From assembly GCA_022566315.1 (NCBI GenBank), contig JADFJC010000019.1:1-39480 (forward strand): a stretch of DNA of 39,480 nucleotides, in the 5' to 3' direction. Source of the stretch: Planctomycetota bacterium (GTDB taxonomy: Bacteria; Planctomycetota; Phycisphaerae; Sedimentisphaerales; Anaerobacaceae). The notes beneath the pieces were generated by a model. That model made no database searches. It worked only from the letters and a program-made list of their open reading frames with translations, and was not told the origin of the DNA. The position numbers and the translations under genes were made by a program. This document shows positions 1 through 7,372 of this stretch, in pieces (the stretch's first letter is position 1; the number at the start of each line of letters is the position of its first letter).

Positions 1-1091
1 TAGCGGTCGCTGAGCACGGCTCGCACTTCGCCCCCGGCAAGTCGGAGCAGGGCTGCGGAGTCCTGGCGCGTCATGCCCCAGTTCATGCAGGCGATCTGGA
101 GCTTCGCCGGCAGGCCGCGCACGTAGCTCGCCGGGGCTCCCATCTTGGAGCAGAGCTGAGAGAAGGCGAGTTCGCGCAGGGCCAGGGGCTCACCGGGGTC
201 CCGGCCGGCGAAGGGGACGCGAACGAGCTGCATCGTGTGGCCGTCGGTCGAGCCGACAATCGCGCCGTTCTCGACGTTCACACCGACCACCGATCTCTGT
301 GTCAAGCTGATGAGCTGACGCACGCCTTCGTGGGTGACGACAACGCCTGAACAGTAGGCCGCCGAGTGTTCAATCTCCGTATTGGCCCAGATGGTCTTTC
401 CCGTCCGTTTGTCCAGGGCAACGACTCGGCCCCTGGGCCCGCCGGGCATGCACAGTACCTTGTCGCCATCGACAATCACATGCTCGGCCATTGCCCAGAT
501 GCCGTACCTCGCATCAAAGCGGCTCTTGAGATCCACGACCCAGATTGGCTTGCCCGACCGTGCTTCGTAGGCCGCCAGCCTGCCGCTGGGATTCATGTGA
601 TACAGCGCGCCGTCGCTGTAGGTGGGCGCCGAACGCGAACCAAGGCTCGGCCCACGCCACGCATCACCGTTGGGCGATTTCCACAACATGTTCCCATTCA
701 TATCGAGCGCCACGATTATCTCCTCGCGGCCAAAGTCGCCAACCGTGAAGATCATCCCGTCGGCGATCACTACTCCCGAATACCCCTTACCGCATTGCGA
801 ATACGTCCAGAGCCTTCGCGGCCCACCCTCGGGCCATTTTTTCAGCAAACTTTTATCCGCCGATATGTTCGTCCGACCCGGCCCGCGAAACTCGGGCCAA
901 TCAGAGGGATTTTCGATTTTCGATTTTCGATTGCCGATTTGTCCGTACGCGGGGCCTCGCTGCAAACGGGCGGCTGAGAGGACGGTCGCCGGCAGCTCGC
1001 GTGAGGGAGAGGCGACTTTCAACAACGCAATGCAGACGAACGTGACGATCAGCAGCGCCACAGCCGCAACTCTAATCCGTTTTGTTTCCAT
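1..1091 (-). CDS. PQQ-like beta-propeller protein, 3' end beyond window, with a DUF932-like C-terminal stretch
   Basis: The frame is open from the ATG at 1091 to the left edge. Residues 4-26 form a hydrophobic signal or anchor segment. A WPEFRGPGR motif then begins a PQQ-type propeller, with blades carrying patterns such as VIADGMIFTV, IVALDMNGNMLWK and VVALDKRTGKTIW. These proteins are exported and of unknown substrate. Around base 265, just after VVGVNVENG, where the family would continue with another strand ending in LLW, the protein changes character. It continues with LALRELAFSQLC, YVRGLPAKL and VRAVLSDRY, which resembles the N-terminal part of phage/plasmid-type DUF932 proteins. The joint is in frame, and the first 240 bases are markedly GC-rich. 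Either this is a true fusion or the joint is an assembly or recombination artefact. The propeller call is firm; the DUF932 call is from pattern memory only. Confidence 0.75.
   Translation of the reverse strand, partial: METKRIRVAAVALLIVTFVCIALLKVASPSRELPATVLSAARLQRGPAYGQIGNRKSKIENPSDWPEFRGPGRTNISADKSLLKKWPEGGPRRLWTYSQCGKGYSGVVIADGMIFTVGDFGREEIIVALDMNGNMLWKSPNGDAWRGPSLGSRSAPTYSDGALYHMNPSGRLAAYEARSGKPIWVVDLKSRFDARYGIWAMAEHVIVDGDKVLCMPGGPRGRVVALDKRTGKTIWANTEIEHSAAYCSGVVVTHEGVRQLISLTQRSVVGVNVENGAIVGSTDGHTMQLVRVPFAGRDPGEPLALRELAFSQLCSKMGAPASYVRGLPAKLQIACMNWGMTRQDSAALLRLAGGEVRAVLSDR
909..939. repeat. GATTTTC short tandem repeat inside the propeller gene
   Basis: Three near-perfect copies of GATTTTC followed by a decayed copy. 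On the coding (minus) strand they give Asn-Arg-Lys-Ser-Lys-Ile-Glu-Asn between the signal segment and the first propeller motif, so the repeat behaves as a linker. Confidence 0.7.
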
Positions 1092-1120
1092 GACTTCTCC
1101 TTCTTGGTTACCAATACGTT

Positions 1121-1384
1121 TCAGGGTACTGTAGCAGGAACCGCCGTGCTGGGGAACCAGATATTCTGTACGGAGCAGGATATTCCCGCGTTTGTCCAGA
1201 TGAGTCCAGGAATCTTGATTGTTCCAATGATTTTACTGTTATATTTTTTCTTTTCAAGAATTATTTTTCTTTTAAGCTCAGCACGTTTGTTCAGAATCTT
1301 CTCACGCTGGCCATAATAAACATCATCAGGTGTGACATTGCCAATCGCCTCATGGTATCTGCCACTGGATGAGATATTCGGCAT
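1121..1384 (-). pseudogene. C-terminal remnant of an IS3/IS481-type transposase
   Basis: The reading frame contains RYHEAIGNVTPDDVYYG followed by QREKILNKRAELKRK. This is the characteristic end of the rve integrase domain of IS3-like transposases (usual form: RYHESLGNVTPADVYFGRR). Only about 60 residues are recognisable. The upstream DDE part is missing and the eight residues before RYHE do not fit the family. The last ~30 codons also run past the usual transposase end. No terminal inverted repeats were found, so this is a dead insertion-sequence fragment between the propeller gene and the phosphatidyltransferase gene. Confidence 0.7.
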
Positions 1385-1491
1385 TCGCTAAGTTCTGTAA
1401 CTTTCGATATTTAGCCTGAAGAGAAGTAAGTAGGGATAGTTCGTGAACTGCCCCTACGTCGGTTCACAAAACACCGTGTTTCTTTTCCTGT

Positions 1492-1570
1492 TATCCTGAT
1501 ATCTTGATATCTCCACAGGACGCCTTACGGTGCTGCAACCTGATATCCAAATAACCTGGTAACCCAGTTA
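1492..1570. repeat. Degenerate CCTGATATC-type short repeats
   Basis: The intergenic stretch contains repeated words of the type CCTGATATC, TTGATATC and AACCTGGTAACCC. It resembles the CCTGATAC array found inside proB at 20080-20111. No coding potential is seen here. Confidence 0.5.
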
Positions 1571-1591
1571 CTACTCACCAGACGAAGGGCA

Positions 1592-2353
1592 TTATGATGA
1601 ATCCTGTCGCGCCGGCCTGCCTTGCCCGTCGCGCCTTGCCTCCGCCAAGCGAGCCACGGCGGGCTGTTCGTATTCCCTCGTCTTTTTCTCTGCCATATCT
1701 ATCTTCCAAATGTATTTTTGCGTTCTATACACGACTATGCACAGAACAGCAGTCGATACGATAAGAATATAGACCAGGATTTTTTCGACCCAGGCGATAC
1801 CAAACGATATTATGAGGCAATTCAATATAATGAAGTATATCCGTATCTCTGTCGGCCCAACTCCCAAATATGTTATCTTAAACTCGTTGGTCGCCCCAAA
1901 GGCCAAGTAGGAGCTTACTATAAAACAGCCGGAAACAGGTATCAAAAGATAAACAATTTGCCTGTTGGAGCCATCGAGCAAAAATGAATAACCTATCAAC
2001 ACCGAGCTCATAAACACAAAATCCAGAAAGTGGTCCATGTAATAGCCCCACTTCGGGATACCTGTGTCTCTATATCTGCCCAATGCGCCGTCGAAAGAGT
2101 CCGTGAACCACTGCAAAAACAGCATAATTGACGAACCGCACAGCCAATAATAATTATTCCTCGCGAGCCAGCCGAAAATAATCAGGCCAATAGACCAGAG
2201 AAGGGTCGTCAACGTCAAATGATAACCCTTTAGCCAGTTGGGAAACCGGTGTACATTGCTGTCGATTAGCCTGCGCTCATATCTGGCCAACAAAGAGTTC
2301 ATTGGGAGTTTTTTGTCCCCGCCAAAAGATTCATTTATCATTTTCTTCACCAT
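1592..2353 (-). CDS. CDP-alcohol phosphatidyltransferase family membrane protein
   Basis: A 253-residue polytopic membrane protein. The family signature is present at residues 88-111: D88-G-x2-G92-R93-x9-G103-x3-D107-x3-D111 (FDGALGR ... GYYMDHFLD), with Gly replacing the usual Ala before Arg. The acidic residues bind the metal that activates transfer of the CDP-linked phosphoryl-alcohol group to an acceptor alcohol, so the enzyme makes a phospholipid or inositol-phosphate-type product in the inner membrane. Five or six hydrophobic segments follow between residues ~45 and ~215. The polar C-terminal ~25 residues (EQPAVARLAEARRDGQGRPA) are encoded by a GC-rich palindromic repeat and look like an acquired tail. 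The acceptor substrate cannot be told from sequence. It is a single gene, divergent from the TIM-barrel gene at 2593. Confidence 0.85.
   Translation of the reverse strand: MVKKMINESFGGDKKLPMNSLLARYERRLIDSNVHRFPNWLKGYHLTLTTLLWSIGLIIFGWLARNNYYWLCGSSIMLFLQWFTDSFDGALGRYRDTGIPKWGYYMDHFLDFVFMSSVLIGYSFLLDGSNRQIVYLLIPVSGCFIVSSYLAFGATNEFKITYLGVGPTEIRIYFIILNCLIISFGIAWVEKILVYILIVSTAVLCIVVYRTQKYIWKIDMAEKKTREYEQPAVARLAEARRDGQGRPARQDSS
1642..1662. repeat. CCGCC...GGCGG palindromic element in the 3' end of the phosphatidyltransferase gene
   Basis: CCGCC, an 11-base loop, then GGCGG. It resembles the element inside mrdA (28287-28310), whose stem is also CCGCC/GGCGG with a GCNAC word before the second arm. 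It encodes part of the polar tail of the membrane protein. Confidence 0.5.
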
Positions 2354-2388
2354 TTATATAGCGTTCAGCGTATTATACAGACTTCCGT

Positions 2389-2405
2389 TCCCGATACAAT
2401 CGGGA
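2389..2405. repeat. TCCCGA-N5-TCGGGA palindrome, copy 1
   Basis: Six-base-pair inverted repeat with loop TACAA in the divergent region upstream of the phosphatidyltransferase gene. It is one of four members of this family in the window (2389, 2441, 6611, 9927). Confidence 0.75.
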
Positions 2406-2440
2406 CTGGTTTTATTGTTTTCCTCAGGCTAATCCACGAA

Positions 2441-2457
2441 TCCCGATTTTATCGGGA
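2441..2457. repeat. TCCCGA-N5-TCGGGA palindrome, copy 2
   Basis: Same stem as copy 1 with loop TTTTA, 35 bases downstream in the same intergenic region. The rest of 2458-2592 shows no gene. The second copy has no T-tract, so a terminator role is unlikely. Confidence 0.75.
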
Positions 2458-2592
2458 GGCCTATTTTACCTTTACTATCGGCCCAGGAAAACATATTATA
2501 ACGTTGCCTTTAGTACCGGTTCTTCTAATTCTGGAGTAGAGCTGGATGTAATTAAGTTTCGCAAGTAATTTTGTTTTGTTAAGGATTGACCG

Positions 2593-3468
2593 ATGAAATC
2601 ACAAATCAATCGCCGTGGTTTTCTTCAAAAAAGCGGGCTCTTCTTAGCAAGTACGGCGGTGCCGGCGCTGTTTGGCCATCCGTCCCTCGCCAATGCCCAA
2701 GAGTCCCGATACCACATCAGGAAAGCAGTTGGTTTCATGATGATAAAAGAGGACCTGTCGGTCGAAGACAAGCTGAGATTGGTGAAAGACGTCGGGTTCG
2801 AGGGCGTCGAAACGCCCACGCACCTTCTCGGCAAGAAAACACCAGAGCCGAGGGTCCTGGCCCGTGCCAGCGAGAAAGTGGGTGTCCGCGTGCACGGCGT
2901 AGTCAACGCAAGCCACCACGATCTCACAGGTGCCATCGACGAAGCTGTGTTATACGGCGCGACCTCGGTCCTCTACATTGTGCGGCCGGACCCTAAAGGC
3001 TCGTTCATAGAGAATTACCGGCGCACGCAGGCGACGATTCGGCGGGCCATTCCATACGCCGAGAAAAAACGCATCCACATTTTGATCGAGAATGTCTGGA
3101 ACACCTTTCTCATCGAGCCGCTGACGATGGCGCGGTACATCGACGAGCTCGACAGCCCGTATGTAAAGGCGTATTTCGATGTGGGAAATGTGGTTCGCTG
3201 GGGCTTCCCTCAGCACTGGATCGAGGTCCTCGCCGAACGGACCGTCAAGATACACATCAAGGAGTACGACTTGAAGGTTGCGATGAATGAAGGGATGGGC
3301 AAGGGCTTTGCTGTCCCGATAGGGCAAGGCAGCATTGACTGGAAAAGGGTTCGCGAGGAATTGAAGAAAATCGGCTACCGGGGCTGGGCGACCGCCGAGG
3401 TGAACGGCGGGGACCGCCGGCGCTTGGCCGAGATATCTCAACAAATGGATCGGGTCCTCGATCTATGA
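2593..3468 (+). CDS. Tat-exported xylose-isomerase-like TIM barrel (sugar phosphate isomerase/epimerase family)
   Basis: 291 residues. The N-terminus carries a twin-arginine signal (NRRGFLQKSG, hydrophobic core to about residue 27, likely cleavage after SLANAQ). The rest is an AP-endonuclease-2/xylose-isomerase TIM barrel. Expected metal ligands are visible: E166 (ILIENVWN), D196 (AYFDVGN), H221 (VKIHIKEYD) and E269 (TAEVNGGD). Family members epimerise or isomerise sugars or act on keto-sugars; the substrate is unknown. Export and the neighbouring LamG-like gene 42 bases downstream suggest periplasmic polysaccharide or sugar processing. The gene is GC-richer than the dcw/mre half of the window. 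Confidence 0.85.
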   Translation: MKSQINRRGFLQKSGLFLASTAVPALFGHPSLANAQESRYHIRKAVGFMMIKEDLSVEDKLRLVKDVGFEGVETPTHLLGKKTPEPRVLARASEKVGVRVHGVVNASHHDLTGAIDEAVLYGATSVLYIVRPDPKGSFIENYRRTQATIRRAIPYAEKKRIHILIENVWNTFLIEPLTMARYIDELDSPYVKAYFDVGNVVRWGFPQHWIEVLAERTVKIHIKEYDLKVAMNEGMGKGFAVPIGQGSIDWKRVREELKKIGYRGWATAEVNGGDRRRLAEISQQMDRVLDL

Positions 3469-3510
3469 GTGCCCGCGTTACGTAAATGATTTTCGAGGAG
3501 CACGCTGCCA

Positions 3511-4407
3511 ATGATATCGAAATACCCCCGATTTATCTGGGTTCTATCGGTTGTCTTTGTAATGGCATTGACCGGCACCGCTCGGGTTAGGGCGGAATCG
3601 CATCTGAAAGAAAAGAGTGAAGTTGTACGAAAAGGCCTCATTCTGGACCTCGACGCGGACCGGGGGGTCAAAGTGGTTAACGGACGAGTCGCGTCCTGGA
3701 AAAACCAGGTGGACTGGAAGGTCAAAACCTTCGTAGCGACGAGAGACAGTAGTCACAAAAATGGAACCGGGCACCCTGCCCTGAAAGAAAAAGTGGCAGC
3801 CATTGGTGGTCATAACACCGTTGTGTTTAGACGACAGGAGCTTATCAATAGCGATGAAGACGCCTTTGACCATCTTATAACCGGCAGTGGCTACACGTGG
3901 TTTGCGGTGATGTCGGTTTACTCCCAGGTATCCGGTCTCAAGGACGTGAATTCATTCTTTGGGAACTTGAGAAATGGTGGAAAATATGAAGGCCTCTGGG
4001 CGGGGCTAAAGGACGATAACACGCTTTGGGCGGGTTCTCGAAATGGCATCACCTTTGGCCGATGGGATGAGAACAACCCTCAAGTTCCTGGTCCTAAATT
4101 AGAAGAGAACCGCTACTACGTAATCGCCGGTCGCATGGGCGCCGGCACTGGGAAAGTTACCATCGAGCTTTTTGTCAATCCCGAGCAAGTCGGGAAACCA
4201 GTGGCGTCCAAACTTTTCCCCGTCAATCCAAAGGCGAACTCGTCCAAAATGGCGATTGGACAGGAACGTGATGCAACGAACCATCCGGGCCATGAGTCCT
4301 TCGACGGTGAGCTGGCCCGCTTACTCATGTGGGACCGTCCGCTGAACAGCCAGGAGTTTAAGAAAACATTATCTTTATTGAAAAAAACTTACATGTTGTT
4401 ACCCTGA
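3511..4407 (+). CDS. Secreted concanavalin A-like (LamG-type) domain protein
   Basis: 298 residues with a cleavable signal peptide (residues 1-28, ending near RVRAE). The mature part has the pattern of a LamG/laminin_G_3 jelly roll. It opens with GLILDLDADRGVKVVNGRVASW, has GYTWFAVMSVYS in the middle, NRYYVIAGRMG before the last strands, and ends with FDGELARLLMWDRPLNSQE, the typical closing strand and helix. Such domains bind glycans or mediate adhesion. It probably forms an operon with the Tat-exported TIM barrel. No catalytic residues could be assigned. Confidence 0.75.
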   Translation: MISKYPRFIWVLSVVFVMALTGTARVRAESHLKEKSEVVRKGLILDLDADRGVKVVNGRVASWKNQVDWKVKTFVATRDSSHKNGTGHPALKEKVAAIGGHNTVVFRRQELINSDEDAFDHLITGSGYTWFAVMSVYSQVSGLKDVNSFFGNLRNGGKYEGLWAGLKDDNTLWAGSRNGITFGRWDENNPQVPGPKLEENRYYVIAGRMGAGTGKVTIELFVNPEQVGKPVASKLFPVNPKANSSKMAIGQERDATNHPGHESFDGELARLLMWDRPLNSQEFKKTLSLLKKTYMLLP

Positions 4408-4469
4408 AAAACCTCGGCAGGGCAAGAGATAACACTAACCCGCAAATCCCGTTAAGAGATACTGCGTAT

Positions 4470-7304
4470 TTATCGTGGAGCCTCCCACGGAGCAGTAAAG
4501 GAATTAGCCTCTGGGCCAAAAACCTGCGAGACCTGTAGTCCACTTCCCTGTGAGGTGTAGAAGATGCGGCCGTTCGATACGACCGCGCTCACGCATTCCC
4601 GTACGTCCACACATGGCCCGGAAGAGACCAGCCTGTTGCCATCCGAGGTGTCAATCAGGTCCATGTTGGCACTAATTATGTAAGGCTCTGATAAGGTAAA
4701 TCGGGTGCATGCATAACCTTTGTCGAAGACGGACAGGATTTTTCCTGTATCCTTGTCTATCAGATAACTCGGCTTGCCCGTAGAAGCATGTATGAATAGA
4801 AAGTTCCGCCCCACCGTAATAACATTAACAGCCTTTGCGACCGGCTCTGACTGCCATATCAATGAGCCGTTCCCGGCATCCAGACACAGGACATAACGGT
4901 TTTTTGTTCTTTCGTCAGGTTGGTTGTACCCGCCCAGATACAGACGCCCATCTTCTGCAGAGATGGTACAGCCGGCAGTAACATAGTATTTTGTCGTCAG
5001 CCAAATGACTTGGCCGGTCGCTGGTTCAATAGCTGCCGTCAGACCCTTTGCCTTGGGTTTGCCATCCTTTGTTCTCGAAGCATATCCAAAAAAGGTCGAA
5101 TAATAAAGCGTATCGTCCATCAGAGCTAAGCCGGAATCATTACCGCCATAGCCGAATTGTGAAAAATCTATTGTCCAGACCTCTTCTCCGGTATCGATGT
5201 CCCATGCCCGTATGAGGGGTTTATTGTCTTTGGGATAGTAAGGATTGTTGTGGCTGTAAATCCAGCTCATTATCTCAACTTCGTCAGGTGCCTTTACGGG
5301 GTTACCTTTGTGGACATAAGCCTTTTCTGTTCCTTGCGGCGCATATTTACCCGAGCCAAAGACATAAATAGCGAGGTCCTTATATATGAGCGGTGGTTGT
5401 TGCCGGCTCCAGCTTGGTGAGCCGGTAAATGGAGCTTCCCACAGCAACTCTCCCGTGCCTGCATCGAGGCAGCGCATACTGGATTTTTTCATCCCTGCCT
5501 GAGGGACCAGCAGACGTTCCTTATAGTAAATTGGGCTGGTAAAAGAAACATGCACTCCAGGCCAGTATCGCCGCCACAATAATCTGCCTGTTTCCTGCTC
5601 AACAGCGAAAATCTGGCCCTCGGCGGTATGGGTGTACATCCGGCCTCCACCACATACGGGAATGTGCTTGAAGGTGCCCTCATAGCGTCGAATCCATTTG
5701 ATTTTGAAAGGAGGTTTTAGACCCTGCTCATTTGCATTAGTACTTGCCATGTTGCCGAAATTGGTGAACCAATCGTACTTCGCCTCGGCGAGCTTGCTTG
5801 TTAGCGGGCTTCTTATCTTCCATAGCTGAAGGTCTTTTGACGGCAGTGGTGCCCAGACCGAAGGTCTGGACGGGATCAAACCCGCCTCCGGCGGGCCTTT
5901 TGGTCCCAGGACGTACAGATACCCATCCTCACAGCCGAAATAAATCCGACCATCGCAGACAGCTACCGGGGCGGAGATAGCTTTCCCAAAGGCGGTCTTA
6001 AATGACCACACTTGTCCGTTTCCGGACAGCGGGACAACATAAAGACTTCCGTCCAGGCCGCCATATACTCCCGTATCGCGAAGAAGAATCGGCGGAGCAA
6101 TAGATGGATAGCCTCCGAGATACTGAGGTTGCTCTCGGCCGGGAGAATGCCTGCAGAACCCAAAACCCTGTTCCGGGCGAGAACGGTAAACATCTTGACC
6201 ACGAATGCTTACCGAAGAGAAACTCAGTGAGCCTGGCCGATTTATTTCGGTGAGCGTTCCAGGGACATGCTCTATTTTTGCTTCGCTATCACAAAGCGGG
6301 ATTATCTCGACTCTGCCGGTATTGTCTCGCCGATGCCACTGCCGATATAGCAACCCGTCTTCGCTTATACTTAGCCCAAACGTGGCTGGTTTCTCCGAAC
6401 CTGCGTATGCTGGTACGGTTGCCATTCCACGAAGCTCAGCATTACTACCCTTATCCTCTAAGCAAACTGCCGAGCCGCCCGCAGGAACAACGAGTATCTT
6501 GCCGTATGCCACAATGTTCCTTGAGCAGCAGAACTGGTCTCGCCAGGTTACACGCCCTTTCTTGTGCGCGCACCAGTCTTCTCCACTCCAACGATTACCG
6601 TTGAACTTAATCCCGACTTGTCGGGACTTTACGAAATCCCAAATCCAGCAAATTGTACCGTCAGGCTCAAGGGCATAGATTTGTGAGCCGAGCGTGGCGA
6701 AATACACTCGGCCGTTGGCAACTACAGGGCTACTGAAGATTGGCTCGCCGCAGGCTATCTCTTTGACTATGTTACCGCTGGCTTTATCCAGTACGTAGTA
6801 AGACCCTGCCATAGTACCGAAGTGAAGGTAACGTCCTGCTATGGCCGGTGATGATACGTTATTACAGTTGGCTTTACCGCCTCCGGTTTCGACCTTCCAT
6901 AAAACACGTAGAGTAGATACATCGATACAAAAAGCTACCCCTGAGGCATCCACTACATAAACGCGTCCGTCTGCTACCACTGGCGCGGTAAAGACAGCAT
7001 CGGTTAACGGAACGGCACCAATCAGACCGAGAGGGGTAGTTACGCTTCTATCGGGAACATTGCCCGAATGCCGACAGTCGTATTTGAATTGCAGCCACCC
7101 ACCAACGGTGGGTTTGATCTTAACCGGCGGTTGCCGGTCTGTGGCGGTTGCCGTTGTGGCTAACATCAGAAAACAGAGGACAGAGGACAGAAGACAGAGG
7201 ACAGATGACAGACTCTGACTTCTGACCTTTGACTTCTGACTTCTGATTTCTGACTTCTGACCTCTGACTTCTAACAGGGTCATCTTTGCCCGTAGAGTTC
7301 TCAT
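4470..7304 (-). CDS. Large secreted PQQ-like beta-propeller protein
   Basis: 944 residues. Repeated PQQ/BamB-type blade signatures are found throughout: VVADGRVYVV, VLWKVETGG, PVVANGRVYFATLGSQIYAL, VAVCDGRIYFG, IYAVE-type strands and TGELLWEAPF. Two propeller units seem likely, about residues 85-470 and 530-930. AGGGR and FCCSRN segments lie between strands. The start at 7304 is supported by AGGAG 11 bases upstream. The first ~35 residues are rich in RSQKSE-type repeats that come from a tandem DNA repeat, and the hydrophobic core VLCLLSSVLCFLMLA is also repeat-derived. Predicted to be exported; cofactor and ligand are unknown. It lies in a run of four minus-strand genes for exported proteins. 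Confidence 0.85.
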   Translation of the reverse strand: MRTLRAKMTLLEVRGQKSEIRSQKSKVRSQSLSSVLCLLSSVLCFLMLATTATATDRQPPVKIKPTVGGWLQFKYDCRHSGNVPDRSVTTPLGLIGAVPLTDAVFTAPVVADGRVYVVDASGVAFCIDVSTLRVLWKVETGGGKANCNNVSSPAIAGRYLHFGTMAGSYYVLDKASGNIVKEIACGEPIFSSPVVANGRVYFATLGSQIYALEPDGTICWIWDFVKSRQVGIKFNGNRWSGEDWCAHKKGRVTWRDQFCCSRNIVAYGKILVVPAGGSAVCLEDKGSNAELRGMATVPAYAGSEKPATFGLSISEDGLLYRQWHRRDNTGRVEIIPLCDSEAKIEHVPGTLTEINRPGSLSFSSVSIRGQDVYRSRPEQGFGFCRHSPGREQPQYLGGYPSIAPPILLRDTGVYGGLDGSLYVVPLSGNGQVWSFKTAFGKAISAPVAVCDGRIYFGCEDGYLYVLGPKGPPEAGLIPSRPSVWAPLPSKDLQLWKIRSPLTSKLAEAKYDWFTNFGNMASTNANEQGLKPPFKIKWIRRYEGTFKHIPVCGGGRMYTHTAEGQIFAVEQETGRLLWRRYWPGVHVSFTSPIYYKERLLVPQAGMKKSSMRCLDAGTGELLWEAPFTGSPSWSRQQPPLIYKDLAIYVFGSGKYAPQGTEKAYVHKGNPVKAPDEVEIMSWIYSHNNPYYPKDNKPLIRAWDIDTGEEVWTIDFSQFGYGGNDSGLALMDDTLYYSTFFGYASRTKDGKPKAKGLTAAIEPATGQVIWLTTKYYVTAGCTISAEDGRLYLGGYNQPDERTKNRYVLCLDAGNGSLIWQSEPVAKAVNVITVGRNFLFIHASTGKPSYLIDKDTGKILSVFDKGYACTRFTLSEPYIISANMDLIDTSDGNRLVSSGPCVDVRECVSAVVSNGRIFYTSQGSGLQVSQVFGPEANSFTAPWEAPR
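5881..5895. repeat. 15-bp palindrome CCCGCC-TCC-GGCGGG inside the PQQ gene
   Basis: Perfect 6-3-6 inverted repeat, read on the minus strand followed by GGTTTGATCC-like sequence. It shares stem pattern and flank with the copies at 7098 and 14670. It encodes PPEAG in a loop between propeller blades. Confidence 0.65.
6611..6626. repeat. TCCCGA-CTTG-TCGGGA palindrome inside the PQQ gene, copy 3
   Basis: Same stem as the intergenic copies at 2389 and 2441, here read through as Ser-Arg-Gln-Val-Gly-Ile in a predicted loop without breaking the frame. Confidence 0.75.
7098..7112. repeat. 15-bp palindrome CCCACC-AAC-GGTGGG inside the PQQ gene
   Basis: Perfect 6-3-6 inverted repeat followed by TTTGATCTTAACCGG. 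The copy at 14670 has the same loop AAC and is followed by TTTTAACCGG, so the shared unit is close to 30 bases rather than only the palindrome. Confidence 0.65.
7171..7272. repeat. Tandem 7-bp arrays (CAGAGGA)n and (CTTCTGA)n in the 5' coding end of the PQQ gene
   Basis: About 45 bases of CAGAGGA/CAGAAGA units are followed by about 55 bases of CTTCTGA units. On the coding strand they give RSQKSE/KSKVRSQ residues and then the Leu-Ser-Val hydrophobic core of the signal segment. The array therefore supplies both the basic n-region and the h-region of the export signal. Confidence 0.85.
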
Positions 7305-7372
7305 TACTTGTATTCTCCTATAAACAAGCCGTTACTTCGCAACAAAAACGCAATTATTCACGAGAGCATGCT

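Noticed and set aside
366-1134. Plus-strand open frames of up to 203 codons over the left propeller gene
   Set aside because: They are antisense to a gene with clear PQQ blade motifs and a signal segment, have no recognisable domain, and arise from GC-rich codon use.
2625-3444. Long minus-strand frames opposite the TIM-barrel gene
   Set aside because: The plus strand carries a Tat signal and all four metal ligands; the antisense frames have no family features.
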